DNA of 64,000 nucleotides from Pseudozobellia sp. WGM2 (GTDB lineage: Bacteria > Bacteroidota > Bacteroidia > Flavobacteriales > Flavobacteriaceae): contig NZ_JADNYK010000006.1 of the NCBI RefSeq assembly GCF_017810075.1, forward strand, positions 181,805 to 245,804, in the 5' to 3' direction. A model generated the notes under the pieces. It saw nothing but the letters and a program-made list of their open reading frames with translations. It was not told the origin of the DNA and ran no database searches. The first letter of the stretch is position 1; each line of letters opens with the position of its first letter. Shown here one piece after another: positions 9,003-18,210 of this stretch. The position numbers and the translations under genes were made by a program.

Positions 9003-10043
9003 TTATCTCGCTACCCTTCCAGAGGCATCTCCACTCATTAACTTTTCAACCTCAGCTACTGTAGCCAAGTTGGCGTCACCTTTAATGGTATGCTTAAGGC
9101 ACGAGGCGGCCACTGCGAAGTTTAAAGCATTCTGATCGTCTTCAGGATACTTCAACAACCCATAAATCAATCCGCCCATAAACGAGTCGCCTCCCCCTAC
9201 ACGGTCAACGATATCTGTTATCTGATATTGGGGAGATTCGTACATGTTCTCACCATCGTATAGCACACCGGCCCAGGTATTATGAGAGGCACTAATAGAA
9301 CCTCTCAACGTTGTGATCACTTTTTTGGCCTTCGGGAATTTCTTCATCATCTGTTTACACACCGAAAGAAAAGCCTCCGCTTTTACATCGTGACCATGTT
9401 TATGAACATCTAGACCTTCGGGATGAATGCCAAAATGCTTTTCAGCATCTTCTTCATTACCCAAAACAATATCGCAATATGCTGTAAGCTCGGTCATAAT
9501 CGCTTCTCGGTCACCACCATAATTCCAAAGTTTGGCTCGATAGTTCAAGTCCGTAGAAATTGTGATTCCTCTCTCGCTGGCAGCTTTTACGGCTTCAAGA
9601 CAAGCATCTGCCGCACCTTGTGAAATGGCAGGCGTAATACCCGTCCAGTGAAACCACTCAACTCCCTCAAAAACATTGTCCCAATCGACCATTCCCTTTT
9701 CAATTTCCGCCATTGCGGAATGGGCTCTGTCATAGACTACTTTACTTCCTCTCGAAACGGCCCCGGTCTCCAAGAAATATATTCCTAGACGGTCGCCTCC
9801 ATAGATAATCTTATCGACACCTACGCCTCTTTTTCGCATTTCCATCATGGCACATTCGCCAATATCATTCTTTGGCAAACGCGTCACAAAATCTACGGGA
9901 ACACCATAATTGGCAAGCGATACGGCTACATTCGACTCTCCTCCTCCATATATAACATCAAAAGAATTGGACTGAGAAAATCTTAAAAATCCCTGAGGAG
10001 CCAACCTCAACATTATCTCACCGAAGGTTACTACTTTTTTCAT
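9003..10043 (-). CDS. kdgK: 2-dehydro-3-deoxygluconate kinase (KdgK, PfkB family)
   Basis: 346-aa PfkB kinase. It has the N-terminal GGGESNVAV motif, the substrate-loop motif DLNYRAKLW conserved in KDG kinases, GNEEDAEKHFG, and the C-terminal VGGGDSFMGG motif with the catalytic Asp. It phosphorylates 2-keto-3-deoxygluconate to KDPG for the Eda aldolase encoded two genes downstream. Of the two PfkB paralogues in this locus, this one keeps the canonical KDG-kinase motifs and is the likelier main enzyme. It lies 43 bp downstream of the SDR gene and 6 bp upstream of the phosphofructokinase-like gene. Confidence 0.92.
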   Translation of the reverse strand: MKKVVTFGEIMLRLAPQGFLRFSQSNSFDVIYGGGESNVAVSLANYGVPVDFVTRLPKNDIGECAMMEMRKRGVGVDKIIYGGDRLGIYFLETGAVSRGSKVVYDRAHSAMAEIEKGMVDWDNVFEGVEWFHWTGITPAISQGAADACLEAVKAASERGITISTDLNYRAKLWNYGGDREAIMTELTAYCDIVLGNEEDAEKHFGIHPEGLDVHKHGHDVKAEAFLSVCKQMMKKFPKAKKVITTLRGSISASHNTWAGVLYDGENMYESPQYQITDIVDRVGGGDSFMGGLIYGLLKYPEDDQNALNFAVAASCLKHTIKGDANLATVAEVEKLMSGDASGRVAR

Positions 10044-10086
10044 TTCAAATGGTATTGCTCTATTATTGTTCGTTAGTTGGTACTAT

Positions 10087-10842
10087 TTAGATACCTAAAG
10101 CTTGACCTCCGCCAATCTGAATAGTTTCAGCTGTAATAAACTTTGCATCGCTACTCGCTAAAAAAGATACCACACCGGCTACATCTTCGGGTTGACCTAA
10201 TCTGCCTAGCATGATGCTATTTGCCCAAGAAGCGAAAACTTCTGGTTTCGTCGCTTTGATCTGAGCGTGAAAAGGGGTGTCAATCGTACCGGGAGATACC
10301 GCATTTACCCTAATACCGTACTCCGCCAAATCTTTTGCCAAAGCTTTGGTAATGGTATGAACACCGGCTTTAGATGTTCCATAGATTCCTGCTCCAGGCC
10401 CACCGGCTGTCCAAGCTGCGTTTGAAGTATAATTGATGATAGAGGCATCTTCTCCCTTTTTAAGGAAAGGAATTGCCGCTCTTGACGCAAAAAATGTCGA
10501 GTCGAGGTTTAATGCCATTACGGATCGATAAAATTCGGTAGTCATTTCCTCGAATCTTGATCTTCCTCCTAGACCACCTGCATTGTTAACAAGGGTATCT
10601 ATTTTACCATATTTCTCGCCGATTGCCTTTATATTCTTGGTAACGGCTTCTTCATTGGTAACATCAAAACCATAATATTCGGCAGTTATACCTGCATCAG
10701 TAAGTTCTTTTACTCTCTCCGCACCTGCTTTATCATCTATGCCATTAAGAATAACGGTGTACCCATCTTTTCCTAATCTTTTCGCTACGGCAAACCCAAT
10801 ACCACCGGTCGCTCCTGTTATCACTGCTACTTTTGCTTTCAT
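10087..10842 (-). CDS. Short-chain dehydrogenase/reductase, candidate DEH reductase (KduD/FabG-like)
   Basis: 251 aa classical SDR: nucleotide-binding TGATGGIG (about 9-16), NNAGG, and active-site YGTSKAG with the Tyr-Lys pair, followed by RVNAVSPGTIDTPF. In alginate loci of Flavobacteriia, SDRs reduce 4-deoxy-L-erythro-5-hexoseulose uronate (DEH) to 2-keto-3-deoxygluconate. Its placement between the MFS transporter and the KDG kinase fits that step. A second SDR is encoded at 18603-19370, and the sequence does not show which of the two is the main DEH reductase or whether they differ in NADH/NADPH preference. Confidence 0.85.
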   Translation of the reverse strand: MKAKVAVITGATGGIGFAVAKRLGKDGYTVILNGIDDKAGAERVKELTDAGITAEYYGFDVTNEEAVTKNIKAIGEKYGKIDTLVNNAGGLGGRSRFEEMTTEFYRSVMALNLDSTFFASRAAIPFLKKGEDASIINYTSNAAWTAGGPGAGIYGTSKAGVHTITKALAKDLAEYGIRVNAVSPGTIDTPFHAQIKATKPEVFASWANSIMLGRLGQPEDVAGVVSFLASSDAKFITAETIQIGGGQALGI

Positions 10843-10871
10843 CTTACTATTATTAATGTTTATTATCTTAT

Positions 10872-12152
10872 TTATACTGATTCAATTTCTACTGGTCGTA
10901 TTCTTTTAATTAAAGCGTAAATCGACAACACCGCCAATGGAGACAATACTGCAATCACAATAAATGCCGGAGTGTACGATACGGATGCTATCATTGGAAT
11001 CAATGAATTCATAATGATAACAGAGACGGCAGCGACCGTACCGGCCAAGCCCGCCAATGTGCCTACCGATGGCCCACGAAAGAGGTCACTTGAAATCGTC
11101 TGAATATTGCCGATGGCAAATTGGAAGCCAAACAGCACGATGGCGACGATATAGATAAAAGTCATTGGGTTATTTTCGGTCACCAAGAAAATTATTCCCA
11201 GTAAGCCTGAGAAAATCAATGCCCCGCCAATGGTTATCGTAATCTTTCTTGCAGCATCTACTGTTTTTGTCTCCATTAATTTACCGCTGTACCAACCACC
11301 GATGATACTACCTGCCATACCGCCCAAGTACGATATCCAAATTGTAGATCCGATTTCTTCTATACTAAAACCGAATTTAGAGTTTAGGTAAAGTGGCATC
11401 CACCCCACAAAAAGCCACCATATCGGTTCTATAAAAAAGCGGGACATGAGTACGCCCCACGATTCTTTGTAACTCAAAATTTTTGCTACGGAAAGCCCTT
11501 TCTCTTTATCTTCGATTGTTGGATCCAAGACTATTTTATCTGCAAGGATCAATTTCTGCTCTTCTTCCGTTATCCATGGATGCCTTTCTGGTTTTGCTTT
11601 ATTAATGAACAACCACGGAATTACCCAAAGCAAACCGATAGCACCAATAATTATAAAGGTGGAGCGCCACCCGAAGTGACTGTATAAATAGGCAATCAAA
11701 ACAGGTGCGATAACACTACCCAATGATGCGCCCGCATTAAAAATACCTTGGGCGATAGCCCTTTGCTTGACCGGAAACCATTCCCCATTACTTTTTACCG
11801 CTCCTGGCCAGTTACCCGCTTCTCCCAGACCCAACATAGCCCTAAAAAGCGTTAACGAAACAAGACCTCTAGCAAAAGCATGTAGTACCGACGCCACCGA
11901 CCATACCACTATCGAAACGACAAAACCCATACGCGTACCTATCATATCGTACAGCTTACCCGATAGAAACTTACCGGCCGCATAGGTAATCATGAAGACG
12001 TTTAGCATGATGGCGTAGTCTCCCTCATCCATACCCAAATCTTTGCCCATTTCGGGCCACATAACACCGAATGCGGTACGATCTATATAATTAATGACCG
12101 TTGCCAAACATATTAGGGCAATAACGTACCATCTAAGTCCTTTAACCTTCAT
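10872..12152 (-). CDS. MFS transporter, hexuronate/DEH permease (ExuT-like)
   Basis: 426 aa with about 12 hydrophobic segments and the MFS inter-helix motif GKLYDMIGTRMGF after TM2. NYIDRTAFGVMWPEM in TM1 is typical of the anion:cation symporter/ExuT branch, which carries uronates and aldonates. In this operon it should move alginate-derived unsaturated monouronate (DEH) from periplasm to cytoplasm. It lies 29 bp upstream of the SDR gene. The 219-bp leader separating it from the gntR gene carries an 18-bp element (12322-12339) also present in the leader of the alginate susC gene. Confidence 0.9.
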   Translation of the reverse strand: MKVKGLRWYVIALICLATVINYIDRTAFGVMWPEMGKDLGMDEGDYAIMLNVFMITYAAGKFLSGKLYDMIGTRMGFVVSIVVWSVASVLHAFARGLVSLTLFRAMLGLGEAGNWPGAVKSNGEWFPVKQRAIAQGIFNAGASLGSVIAPVLIAYLYSHFGWRSTFIIIGAIGLLWVIPWLFINKAKPERHPWITEEEQKLILADKIVLDPTIEDKEKGLSVAKILSYKESWGVLMSRFFIEPIWWLFVGWMPLYLNSKFGFSIEEIGSTIWISYLGGMAGSIIGGWYSGKLMETKTVDAARKITITIGGALIFSGLLGIIFLVTENNPMTFIYIVAIVLFGFQFAIGNIQTISSDLFRGPSVGTLAGLAGTVAAVSVIIMNSLIPMIASVSYTPAFIVIAVLSPLAVLSIYALIKRIRPVEIESV

Positions 12153-12321
12153 TTTGAACCTTTTATATTAATTCTTTGTGCTATAATCAAGACAATAGTC
12201 GCCTTGCCCCGTATATGGAGTGTTCTACGGGCAAAGCCCGTTAAATCAATTACTCAAATGCTTTTTCGTATGGAACGGCAACACCTATGAGACAAGCATC
12301 GCCACGGTCAGATAAGATTTA

Positions 12322-12385
12322 AGTATTATTTCCCTTCAGTTAAATATTCGTAAAAGACAGACCGTGCACTTCTATCCTTTATTCA
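12322..12385. repeat. Leader element shared with the alginate susC leader (diverged copy)
   Basis: AGTATTATTTCCCTTCAG at 12322-12339 matches 17 of 18 bases with AGTATTACTTCCCTTCAG at 18143-18160. Downstream, both copies have CGTGCAC followed by a TCC-T-rich stretch. Both lie about 170-200 bp upstream of a start codon on the minus strand (MFS gene and susC). This copy lacks the perfect terminator hairpin found at 18180. It may be a regulatory site or the relic of a duplicated small-RNA region. Confidence 0.45.
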
Positions 12386-13097
12386 CAACATTTCTATTCT
12401 CACCATAAATGTAATCGTACAACTTAGTGAAATGAGACTTCATTTTTTCTTTGGCCATTTGTGGGTTTTGGTCCCTTATAGCATTGTAAATATCTTCGTG
12501 TTTTCTTATTTGAGCCAGGGCCACATCGCCTTGACATACCTTATCCTCTTCATAAGCCACAATAATTTCTGGGGTAATCAGCAACATCAGCGCATTCATA
12601 GTACTGTTCTTACATGCCGAGGCAATCGCCAAGTGAAACAATAAATCTTCCTCTACACAGGCTTCACCACTAACCATTTTAATCTTATAGGCATCCAAGG
12701 TTTCTTTGATTCTTTGTAAATCTTCCTCGGTACGACGTAAAGCCGCCATTTTTACAATTTTAAGCTCAAGTAAAATTCTGGTCTCTACCAACGATTTAAA
12801 GTCTTGCTCTGCCAGACCCAAAATATCTTCGATCATACCGTTCATGGCAATTTGGCCAATCTCAGCGATAAAGGTGCCACTTTGGGGCTTACTATATAGA
12901 ATACCGTAAAACTCCAATTTCTGTAGAGCTGAGCGAACATTACTTCTACTTACTTCGAATTTTTCGGCTAGAACCCGTTCTGCTGGAAGTTTGTCTCCCG
13001 GTTCTAGATTCTTATAATTGATCAAATCACGAATTTTGGAAATAATATCGTTTTGAATTTCCCTGTTCTCATTCTTTGTCAATAATTCTAATTTCAT
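12372..13097 (-). CDS. GntR/FadR (FCD) family repressor of the alginate locus, AusR-like
   Basis: 241 aa. The N-terminal winged helix (about 15-85) has the GntR pattern LEPGDKLPAERVLAEKF and VSRSNVRSALQKLEFYGIL. The C-terminal all-helical FCD ligand domain follows (about 100-235), including the metal-binding-type LLFHLAIASACKN region and a late His (MKSHFTKLYDY). I chose the ATG at 13097; an in-frame TTG at 13106 would add three residues. A GntR/FCD repressor named AusR is known to control the alginate operon of Zobellia galactanivorans, and position and family make this a likely equivalent. An operator-like palindrome (13121-13146) begins 24 bp upstream of the start, suggesting autoregulation. 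The same motif precedes two other transcription units of the locus. Confidence 0.9.
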   Translation of the reverse strand: MKLELLTKNENREIQNDIISKIRDLINYKNLEPGDKLPAERVLAEKFEVSRSNVRSALQKLEFYGILYSKPQSGTFIAEIGQIAMNGMIEDILGLAEQDFKSLVETRILLELKIVKMAALRRTEEDLQRIKETLDAYKIKMVSGEACVEEDLLFHLAIASACKNSTMNALMLLITPEIIVAYEEDKVCQGDVALAQIRKHEDIYNAIRDQNPQMAKEKMKSHFTKLYDYIYGENRNVVNKG

Positions 13098-13120
13098 AAA
13101 TGCCAAATTAAATTCAGAAA

Positions 13121-13146
13121 TTGGTTAACCAGTTTGGTTTGTTAAA
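13121..13146. promoter_or_regulatory. Predicted GntR (AusR-like) operator 1, upstream of the regulator gene
   Basis: TTGGTTAACCAGTTTGG is followed by a weaker second half (TTTGTTAAA). The core GGTTAACC is a perfect palindrome. The same arrangement, with a better second palindrome, occurs at 18288-18314 and 22668-22694. A weak minus-strand -7-like box (TAATTTTA) overlaps its right end at 13143-13150. Confidence 0.75.
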
Positions 13147-13230
13147 ATTATAAAAAAACACCTAGCTAAAAAAGTATTATTCAATTAATACATCGCAAAT
13201 TTTCAGCCTATTTTTTAAGGATTTAGAAAA

Positions 13231-13257
13231 TCTACCGATCTTTTGAAAATCGGTAGA
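13231..13257 (-). terminator. Stem-loop terminator after the alginate susCD pair
   Basis: A perfect 9-bp stem (TCTACCGAT / ATCGGTAGA) with a 9-nt loop, followed on the minus strand by TTTTCTAAA. It lies about 104 nt after the susD stop codon and would separate susCD from the gntR-led operon, which has its own operator. The U-tract is short, so termination may be partial. Confidence 0.6.
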
Positions 13258-13360
13258 CCTCTTCCAAAAAAACTAACTCAAACAACTTCTCTTTGCATCA
13301 CGTATTTTACTATTATTTCTACTCAAATAATTATCAAAAACCATAAACTCTCTATAGAAC

Positions 13361-14941
13361 CTAATAACCAGGATTCTGTGTTAAATTCGGGTTTATGATT
13401 ATCTCAGATTGAGGAATCGGAAATAGGTAATCTTTCGCCGGGTCAAAAGACTTCGGACCTGGACCGACTCCAGATTCTGTAGACACCTCTGATTCTAAAC
13501 CATTAGGGCCGAACACTTCATCACCTAATTTTCTTCTGGCAATATCATACCATCTCTTCATCTCATAAGCAAATTCTAACCTACGCTCATCTAAAATTCT
13601 AGTTCTAAACTGATCTTGAGACAAGCCAACAAAATCTTCAGGAAATTCACTTGGCGTATTTCCATTGGAAATTCCACCAGCTCTAGCCCTAGCCATTACT
13701 CGATTGGCCCAAGCTTCGGCATCAGCCATATTGCCCAATTCGTTTGCCGCTTCAGCCCCTATCATTAAAACCTCGGCATAGCGCATCATCATATAATTAG
13801 AATGTGATGATCTACCATTACCATCTTGTTGAGGTAATTTACTTGCCATTCGGGTATATTTGGCAACATGAGGTCGGTTTACAGCAGTACCATCTCCATC
13901 GGTGAATATGGTATAGGGTACAACCACACCATTGTGTACGGCAGTAGAATCAAAAGTAACCGCTCTTCTATAATCTTTATGATCCCAAGTGGTATACACT
14001 TTAAGAGCAGGCACCTCTACAGACCAGCCACCGCCCATATCATACTGTTCATCAGATCGAATACCCGTGAATGCCGCTTGATAGTCTCTACCTTGATCTC
14101 CATCTGATGTACCGGTATAATCCAGAACAAAAATCGGCTCTAAAGATTCATCGATTTTAATAGCATCATACAAATCTTGAAAATCTGGCTCTAAGCCTAA
14201 ATTATAGGTGCCCTCATTATCAATAATCTCTTTAGCTTCATCATAAGAATTCTGCCACTCCTCTAAAGTTAGGTATACCAAGGCCAAATAGGCGCTAGCA
14301 GCCGACTTCGCAGGTATGGCCCTGGAAGGTTGGGTATTGGGCAGATTTTCTTTTGCAAATTCTAAATCTGCTATGATATTTTCATAAACGGTAGCCGCAG
14401 GGGTTCTAGGTGCAACAACCGCTTCAGACAATACAGTGGTATCGTCTAAGTAAGGAATGTCGCCAAATTGTCTTACCAAATGAAAATAAGCGAATGCCCT
14501 GGCAAAACGCGCTCTAGCAATAACCTCATTCTTTTCCGTTTCGTCGCCTTCGGTCAATAATTTACCTGCGGCTACGGCCTCATTGGCAGCACCGATAATT
14601 TGATAAACCTTTGGCCAATAAACATTACTACCGCCTGCAATTAAGCCATTATCGGCTTGAACGGTGAAATTGTCATGATCAATTCGCTCTTGAGCCCCGG
14701 TTCTACCTATGGCCATCATGTCGCTACGGAACATAAGAGCCTGTGTCATTTCCCTAGACATAAAGTTTCTATGTACCATATGTGCATATGCACCGCTCGT
14801 AAAGCCTTCTACCTGTTCTAAGCTTAAAGAGTTGAAATAGCTAGAGGGACTTAATTCCGTAATCGGGTCTTCTTCTAAATCTGAGCATCCTATGATTGAG
14901 ACCCCCATCAACAATAGGGTTAAAATTTTGTATGTCTTCAT
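13361..14941 (-). CDS. SusD-like glycan-binding lipoprotein (alginate PUL)
   Basis: 526 aa with a lipoprotein signal peptide (GVSIIGC, Cys19), then the RagB/SusD N-terminal TPR-like region (ARFARAFAYFHLVRQFGDIPY) and the C-terminal SusD domain ending in SEIIINPNLTQNPGY. SusD proteins sit on the outer leaflet as the lid of the SusC pore and bind oligosaccharides. It is encoded 22 bp downstream of susC, in the usual C-then-D order. Alginate oligomers are the expected ligand from the flanking PL6, PL17 and DEH pathway genes. Confidence 0.95.
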   Translation of the reverse strand: MKTYKILTLLLMGVSIIGCSDLEEDPITELSPSSYFNSLSLEQVEGFTSGAYAHMVHRNFMSREMTQALMFRSDMMAIGRTGAQERIDHDNFTVQADNGLIAGGSNVYWPKVYQIIGAANEAVAAGKLLTEGDETEKNEVIARARFARAFAYFHLVRQFGDIPYLDDTTVLSEAVVAPRTPAATVYENIIADLEFAKENLPNTQPSRAIPAKSAASAYLALVYLTLEEWQNSYDEAKEIIDNEGTYNLGLEPDFQDLYDAIKIDESLEPIFVLDYTGTSDGDQGRDYQAAFTGIRSDEQYDMGGGWSVEVPALKVYTTWDHKDYRRAVTFDSTAVHNGVVVPYTIFTDGDGTAVNRPHVAKYTRMASKLPQQDGNGRSSHSNYMMMRYAEVLMIGAEAANELGNMADAEAWANRVMARARAGGISNGNTPSEFPEDFVGLSQDQFRTRILDERRLEFAYEMKRWYDIARRKLGDEVFGPNGLESEVSTESGVGPGPKSFDPAKDYLFPIPQSEIIINPNLTQNPGY

Positions 14942-14963
14942 GATGTTTTCTTTTTAATTGCAA

Positions 14964-17963
14964 TTAAAATTTTAAGCTGAGTGCGAAGTTGACAGATTTG
15001 ATTGTTGGATAATTTCCGAAATCATGCCCCTGCACAACATTGGCGGATCCCGTATCTCCACCACCACTTCCGAAATAGCTTACTTCGGGATCAAGACCGG
15101 TATACTTTGTAAACGTTAGCAAATTCTGTGCACTGATAGATAGTCTAAGGTTATCTACTCCGATCTTCTCAATTATATCGGAAGGAAAAGTATAGCCTAA
15201 AGCTATGTTCTTAAGCCTTACATAACTACCGTCTTCAATGAATCGAGAAGATATTTCTCTATCCCTGATTTTATTGGAAGGTATATTTGAATCTGTATTA
15301 GTGGGAGACCAAGCATCGAAAACATCTGTAATCGAGTTTGAATCACCATTAAATAACTGCACGTTGGTAAGGTTTATAATTTCACCACCCTGAGAGCCTT
15401 GAAAAAAGATATTTAAATCTAAGTTTTTATATCTGAAATTATTTGTGAAACCAAAAGTGAAGTCAGGGTTAGGGTCTCCAATAATTTTTTGATCACCCGT
15501 ATCAATTTCACCACTACCGTCTACATCGGTAAACAACGGGTCGCCAGCTTCAGCAAAACCACCTTTAAGCGCCGTACCCGCAGGCAAATCACCTCCTTGG
15601 TAAACTCCTTGATATTCAAGCCCCCAGAAAAGACCGATAGCCTCACCTTCTCTTAAAATATAAGTGTCTTTACCTGCAAAATAACCTGGAGCAGCACTAT
15701 CGATTATATCACCGTTATTAAGTTTAACAACTTCATTTTTGTTAGTAGCAAGATTGAAATCGGTCGTCCAACTGAAATTTTCTTTACTTACGTTTCTGGT
15801 ACTTAAAGTAATTTCAAAACCTTTATTATTAATCTCCCCTACGTTAGAGAAAACCTCTAAATCTACTGCCCCACTATAGGCGGGAGATGTTGCGGTTTCG
15901 AGCAATAAATCTTTAGTATCAATATTGTAATAATCTAGTGAAAGTGCAATTCTATTATTGATCAGACCTAAATCAAGACCTAGATTAGTCTGATATGACG
16001 ATTCCCATTTTAAATCTGGATTAGCTTCTTGAGAAACTGAAACAGTTGGGTCTGACTCTATAGCCGTTGCCGGAGTAACAGCCAGTTCGGCCAATGATTG
16101 ATAAGGAGATATCGCTTGATTACCCGTAACCCCATAACTAGCTCTTAATTTTAAGTTGGAAATGGTCTCACTGTCCTTCAAAAAGTTTTCGTTCGATATC
16201 TTCCAACCAATAGCACCAGAAGGGAAAATTGCATATTTCTCATTTTCGGCGAAGTTCGATGCACCATCTCTTCTTACGGTAGCGGTCAATAAATATTTAT
16301 CGCCGTAATCATAATTCAACCTACCAAATTGAGATTGAATTTCAGATTCAGAAATTGATGAGGTAACCCTACGGGTTTGAACTTGACCAGCGGCTAAATT
16401 ATAAAAAAGGAAGTCGTCGGAAAGCAGTTCCTGAGTTAGTGCTGAAAATCGTATCGTATTTGTCTTTTGATAAGAGTAACCTCCTAATAAAGTTAAATTA
16501 CCCTTACCTAACTCTGCGTTGTAAGTTAAATAATTTTCACTCAAAAGGTTGGTACTTCTTCTGTTCGCCAAACTTGCAAAACCAGTGGAAAGCTGAAAAG
16601 TTTGTGGCTTGAAAGCACCTACAGTCTCGTTAACCGTACTATAACCAAAGGTAGTTTTAAAGCTTAGGTTGTCTAATATATCGTAATTCGCATAAAGGTT
16701 GGTTCTGTAATTATCCGTCTTAGTTTCATTGACCAATTCGTTGGCCACCGCAAATGGATTTTCTACACCATCTCCAACAGAATTTTGTGTAAAATTACCA
16801 TCGTCGTCATATATACCCCTATCCGGAGTGAATCTAAAGGCAAGTGAAATAACATCATCACCACCACCATTGGCAGTTTCGCCCGTAGACTGTGTAAGCA
16901 CACCATTTTTGGTACCTCTACTACCAAAAAGGTTCATACCCAATTTTAGCTTATCGGTAACTTGTGCATCTATGTTAGACAAGAAAGTTAATTTTTCAAA
17001 ATCGGAGTTGGTTACAATACCATCTTGTTTAAAGTAGTTTGCCGAGGCATAAAAATTTATGTTCTCACTACCCCCTGAGAAAGAAAATTGGTGATTGGCC
17101 GTACTACCTGAGTTGTATATTACATCTTGCCAATCGGTGTTTTCCGGCCCCTGAACATAGGCAGGGTTGATAATTTGTTGATATCTGGCAAATTCATCTG
17201 CATTCAACAAATCTAGCCTGTTCGCCGTATTTTGAATAGAATATGCGGTATTGACCTCTACTGAAATTTTACCGGTTCTACCTTTTTTGGTAGTCACTAA
17301 TACAACCCCACCAGAACCTCTAGAACCGTAAATTGCGGTTGCCGAAGCATCCTTCAAGACTTCTATAGATTCAATATCATTTGGTTGCGGCATCGTTGCG
17401 CCGACAAAACCATCAACTACAATGAGCGGACCACTATTTGCCCCAATAGATGTGTTACCCCTTACCTTAATTGCAATAGGAGCACCGGGTTCACCACCAT
17501 TGTTAGACTGAACAACGACCCCCGCCGCACGGCCCTGAAGGGCTTGCTCGGCGCTTGCCAATGGAAATGCAGTCAATTCTTCAGATTTTACCGAAGAAAC
17601 AGAGCCTGTAATATCGCTTTTTTTCTGAGATCCGTAACCCACTACAACTACCTCGTCTAGCTGGCTTGCATCTTCTGCGAGTATCACATCGAGAGTTTGC
17701 TGATTATCAATAGTAATACTCTTGCTCGAATAGCCCAACGAAGAAAATTCTAAAACATCCCCTGCATTTACATTGATGGAAAAATTGCCATCAAAATCTG
17801 TTGAAGTACCCGTAGTAGTATTCTGAATAACGACATTGACACCCGGTATCGGTACATTAGTCTCGTCGTTTACCGTACCGGTCAATGTATAACCGTCTTG
17901 TGCAAATAATGATATGCTGAGCAACAGCATCATCGTTAGTGTTAATCTAGTTTTTAAATTCAT
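14964..17963 (-). CDS. SusC-like TonB-dependent outer-membrane transporter (alginate PUL)
   Basis: 999 aa: signal peptide (to about FAQ22), carboxypeptidase-regulatory-like domain (about 25-105, TDFDGNFSINV), TonB box region DEVVVVGYGSQKKSDITG, plug domain (about 120-230, SIEVLKDASATAIYGSRG) and a beta-barrel to the C-terminus (VNFALSLKF). There is no STN domain, unlike the SusC at 35535-38981, so this transporter is not set up for anti-sigma signalling. Regulation is more likely through the GntR operator/promoter at 18288-18340. The leader of about 340 nt is long and is overlapped by a predicted antisense RNA at 18114-18210. Confidence 0.95.
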   Translation of the reverse strand: MNLKTRLTLTMMLLLSISLFAQDGYTLTGTVNDETNVPIPGVNVVIQNTTTGTSTDFDGNFSINVNAGDVLEFSSLGYSSKSITIDNQQTLDVILAEDASQLDEVVVVGYGSQKKSDITGSVSSVKSEELTAFPLASAEQALQGRAAGVVVQSNNGGEPGAPIAIKVRGNTSIGANSGPLIVVDGFVGATMPQPNDIESIEVLKDASATAIYGSRGSGGVVLVTTKKGRTGKISVEVNTAYSIQNTANRLDLLNADEFARYQQIINPAYVQGPENTDWQDVIYNSGSTANHQFSFSGGSENINFYASANYFKQDGIVTNSDFEKLTFLSNIDAQVTDKLKLGMNLFGSRGTKNGVLTQSTGETANGGGDDVISLAFRFTPDRGIYDDDGNFTQNSVGDGVENPFAVANELVNETKTDNYRTNLYANYDILDNLSFKTTFGYSTVNETVGAFKPQTFQLSTGFASLANRRSTNLLSENYLTYNAELGKGNLTLLGGYSYQKTNTIRFSALTQELLSDDFLFYNLAAGQVQTRRVTSSISESEIQSQFGRLNYDYGDKYLLTATVRRDGASNFAENEKYAIFPSGAIGWKISNENFLKDSETISNLKLRASYGVTGNQAISPYQSLAELAVTPATAIESDPTVSVSQEANPDLKWESSYQTNLGLDLGLINNRIALSLDYYNIDTKDLLLETATSPAYSGAVDLEVFSNVGEINNKGFEITLSTRNVSKENFSWTTDFNLATNKNEVVKLNNGDIIDSAAPGYFAGKDTYILREGEAIGLFWGLEYQGVYQGGDLPAGTALKGGFAEAGDPLFTDVDGSGEIDTGDQKIIGDPNPDFTFGFTNNFRYKNLDLNIFFQGSQGGEIINLTNVQLFNGDSNSITDVFDAWSPTNTDSNIPSNKIRDREISSRFIEDGSYVRLKNIALGYTFPSDIIEKIGVDNLRLSISAQNLLTFTKYTGLDPEVSYFGSGGGDTGSANVVQGHDFGNYPTIKSVNFALSLKF

Positions 17964-18078
17964 TTGTGTTAAATTAAGTTTGTTGAATCGAAATCACCTA
18001 AGCTCGTTTCAAGCCCGATGAATAAATGTGATTTGAGAATCACATCAAAATCTTCAATTTACTAACCACACTTTTTCA

Positions 18079-18107
18079 GTTGAGTTGAATGAAAAACCCT
18101 ATTTTTG
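18079..18107 (+). promoter_or_regulatory. Predicted Bacteroidota promoter for a plus-strand small RNA
   Basis: TATTTTTG at 18100-18107 matches the Bacteroidota -7 consensus TAnnTTTG exactly. A GTTG at 18079-18082 lies 17 bp upstream as a weak -33 element. The start would fall near 18114, with a terminator hairpin about 95 bp downstream and no plus-strand protein gene in between. Confidence 0.5.
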
Positions 18108-18113
18108 CAGGAA

Positions 18114-18210
18114 ATGTGTTTATAGTAATATGTACATGTTTAGAGTATTACTTCCCTTCAGAATGAAGTAATCATTTTAAAAAGGATGGGCGTGCACCCG
18201 TCCTTTTTTT
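18114..18210 (+). ncRNA. Putative ~97-nt small RNA antisense to the alginate susC leader
   Basis: A TAnnTTTG promoter (18100-18107) is followed by two hairpins and a T-tract. The first is ATTACTTC / GAAGTAAT (18147-18154 with 18165-18172, perfect 8 bp). The second is GGATGGG / CCCGTCC (18184-18190 with 18197-18203, one G-U pair), extended by an A-run/T-run stem and ending in TTTTTTTATTTTT. Antisense small RNAs at the susC leader are known from Bacteroides PULs (for example DonS). Size, position and strand fit that class, but there is no direct evidence of expression. Confidence 0.55.

Noticed and set aside
12227..12241. ACGGGC-AAA-GCCCGT hairpin between the MFS and gntR genes
   Set aside because: Only 6 bp with a 3-nt loop and no T-tract on either strand; not called as a terminator.
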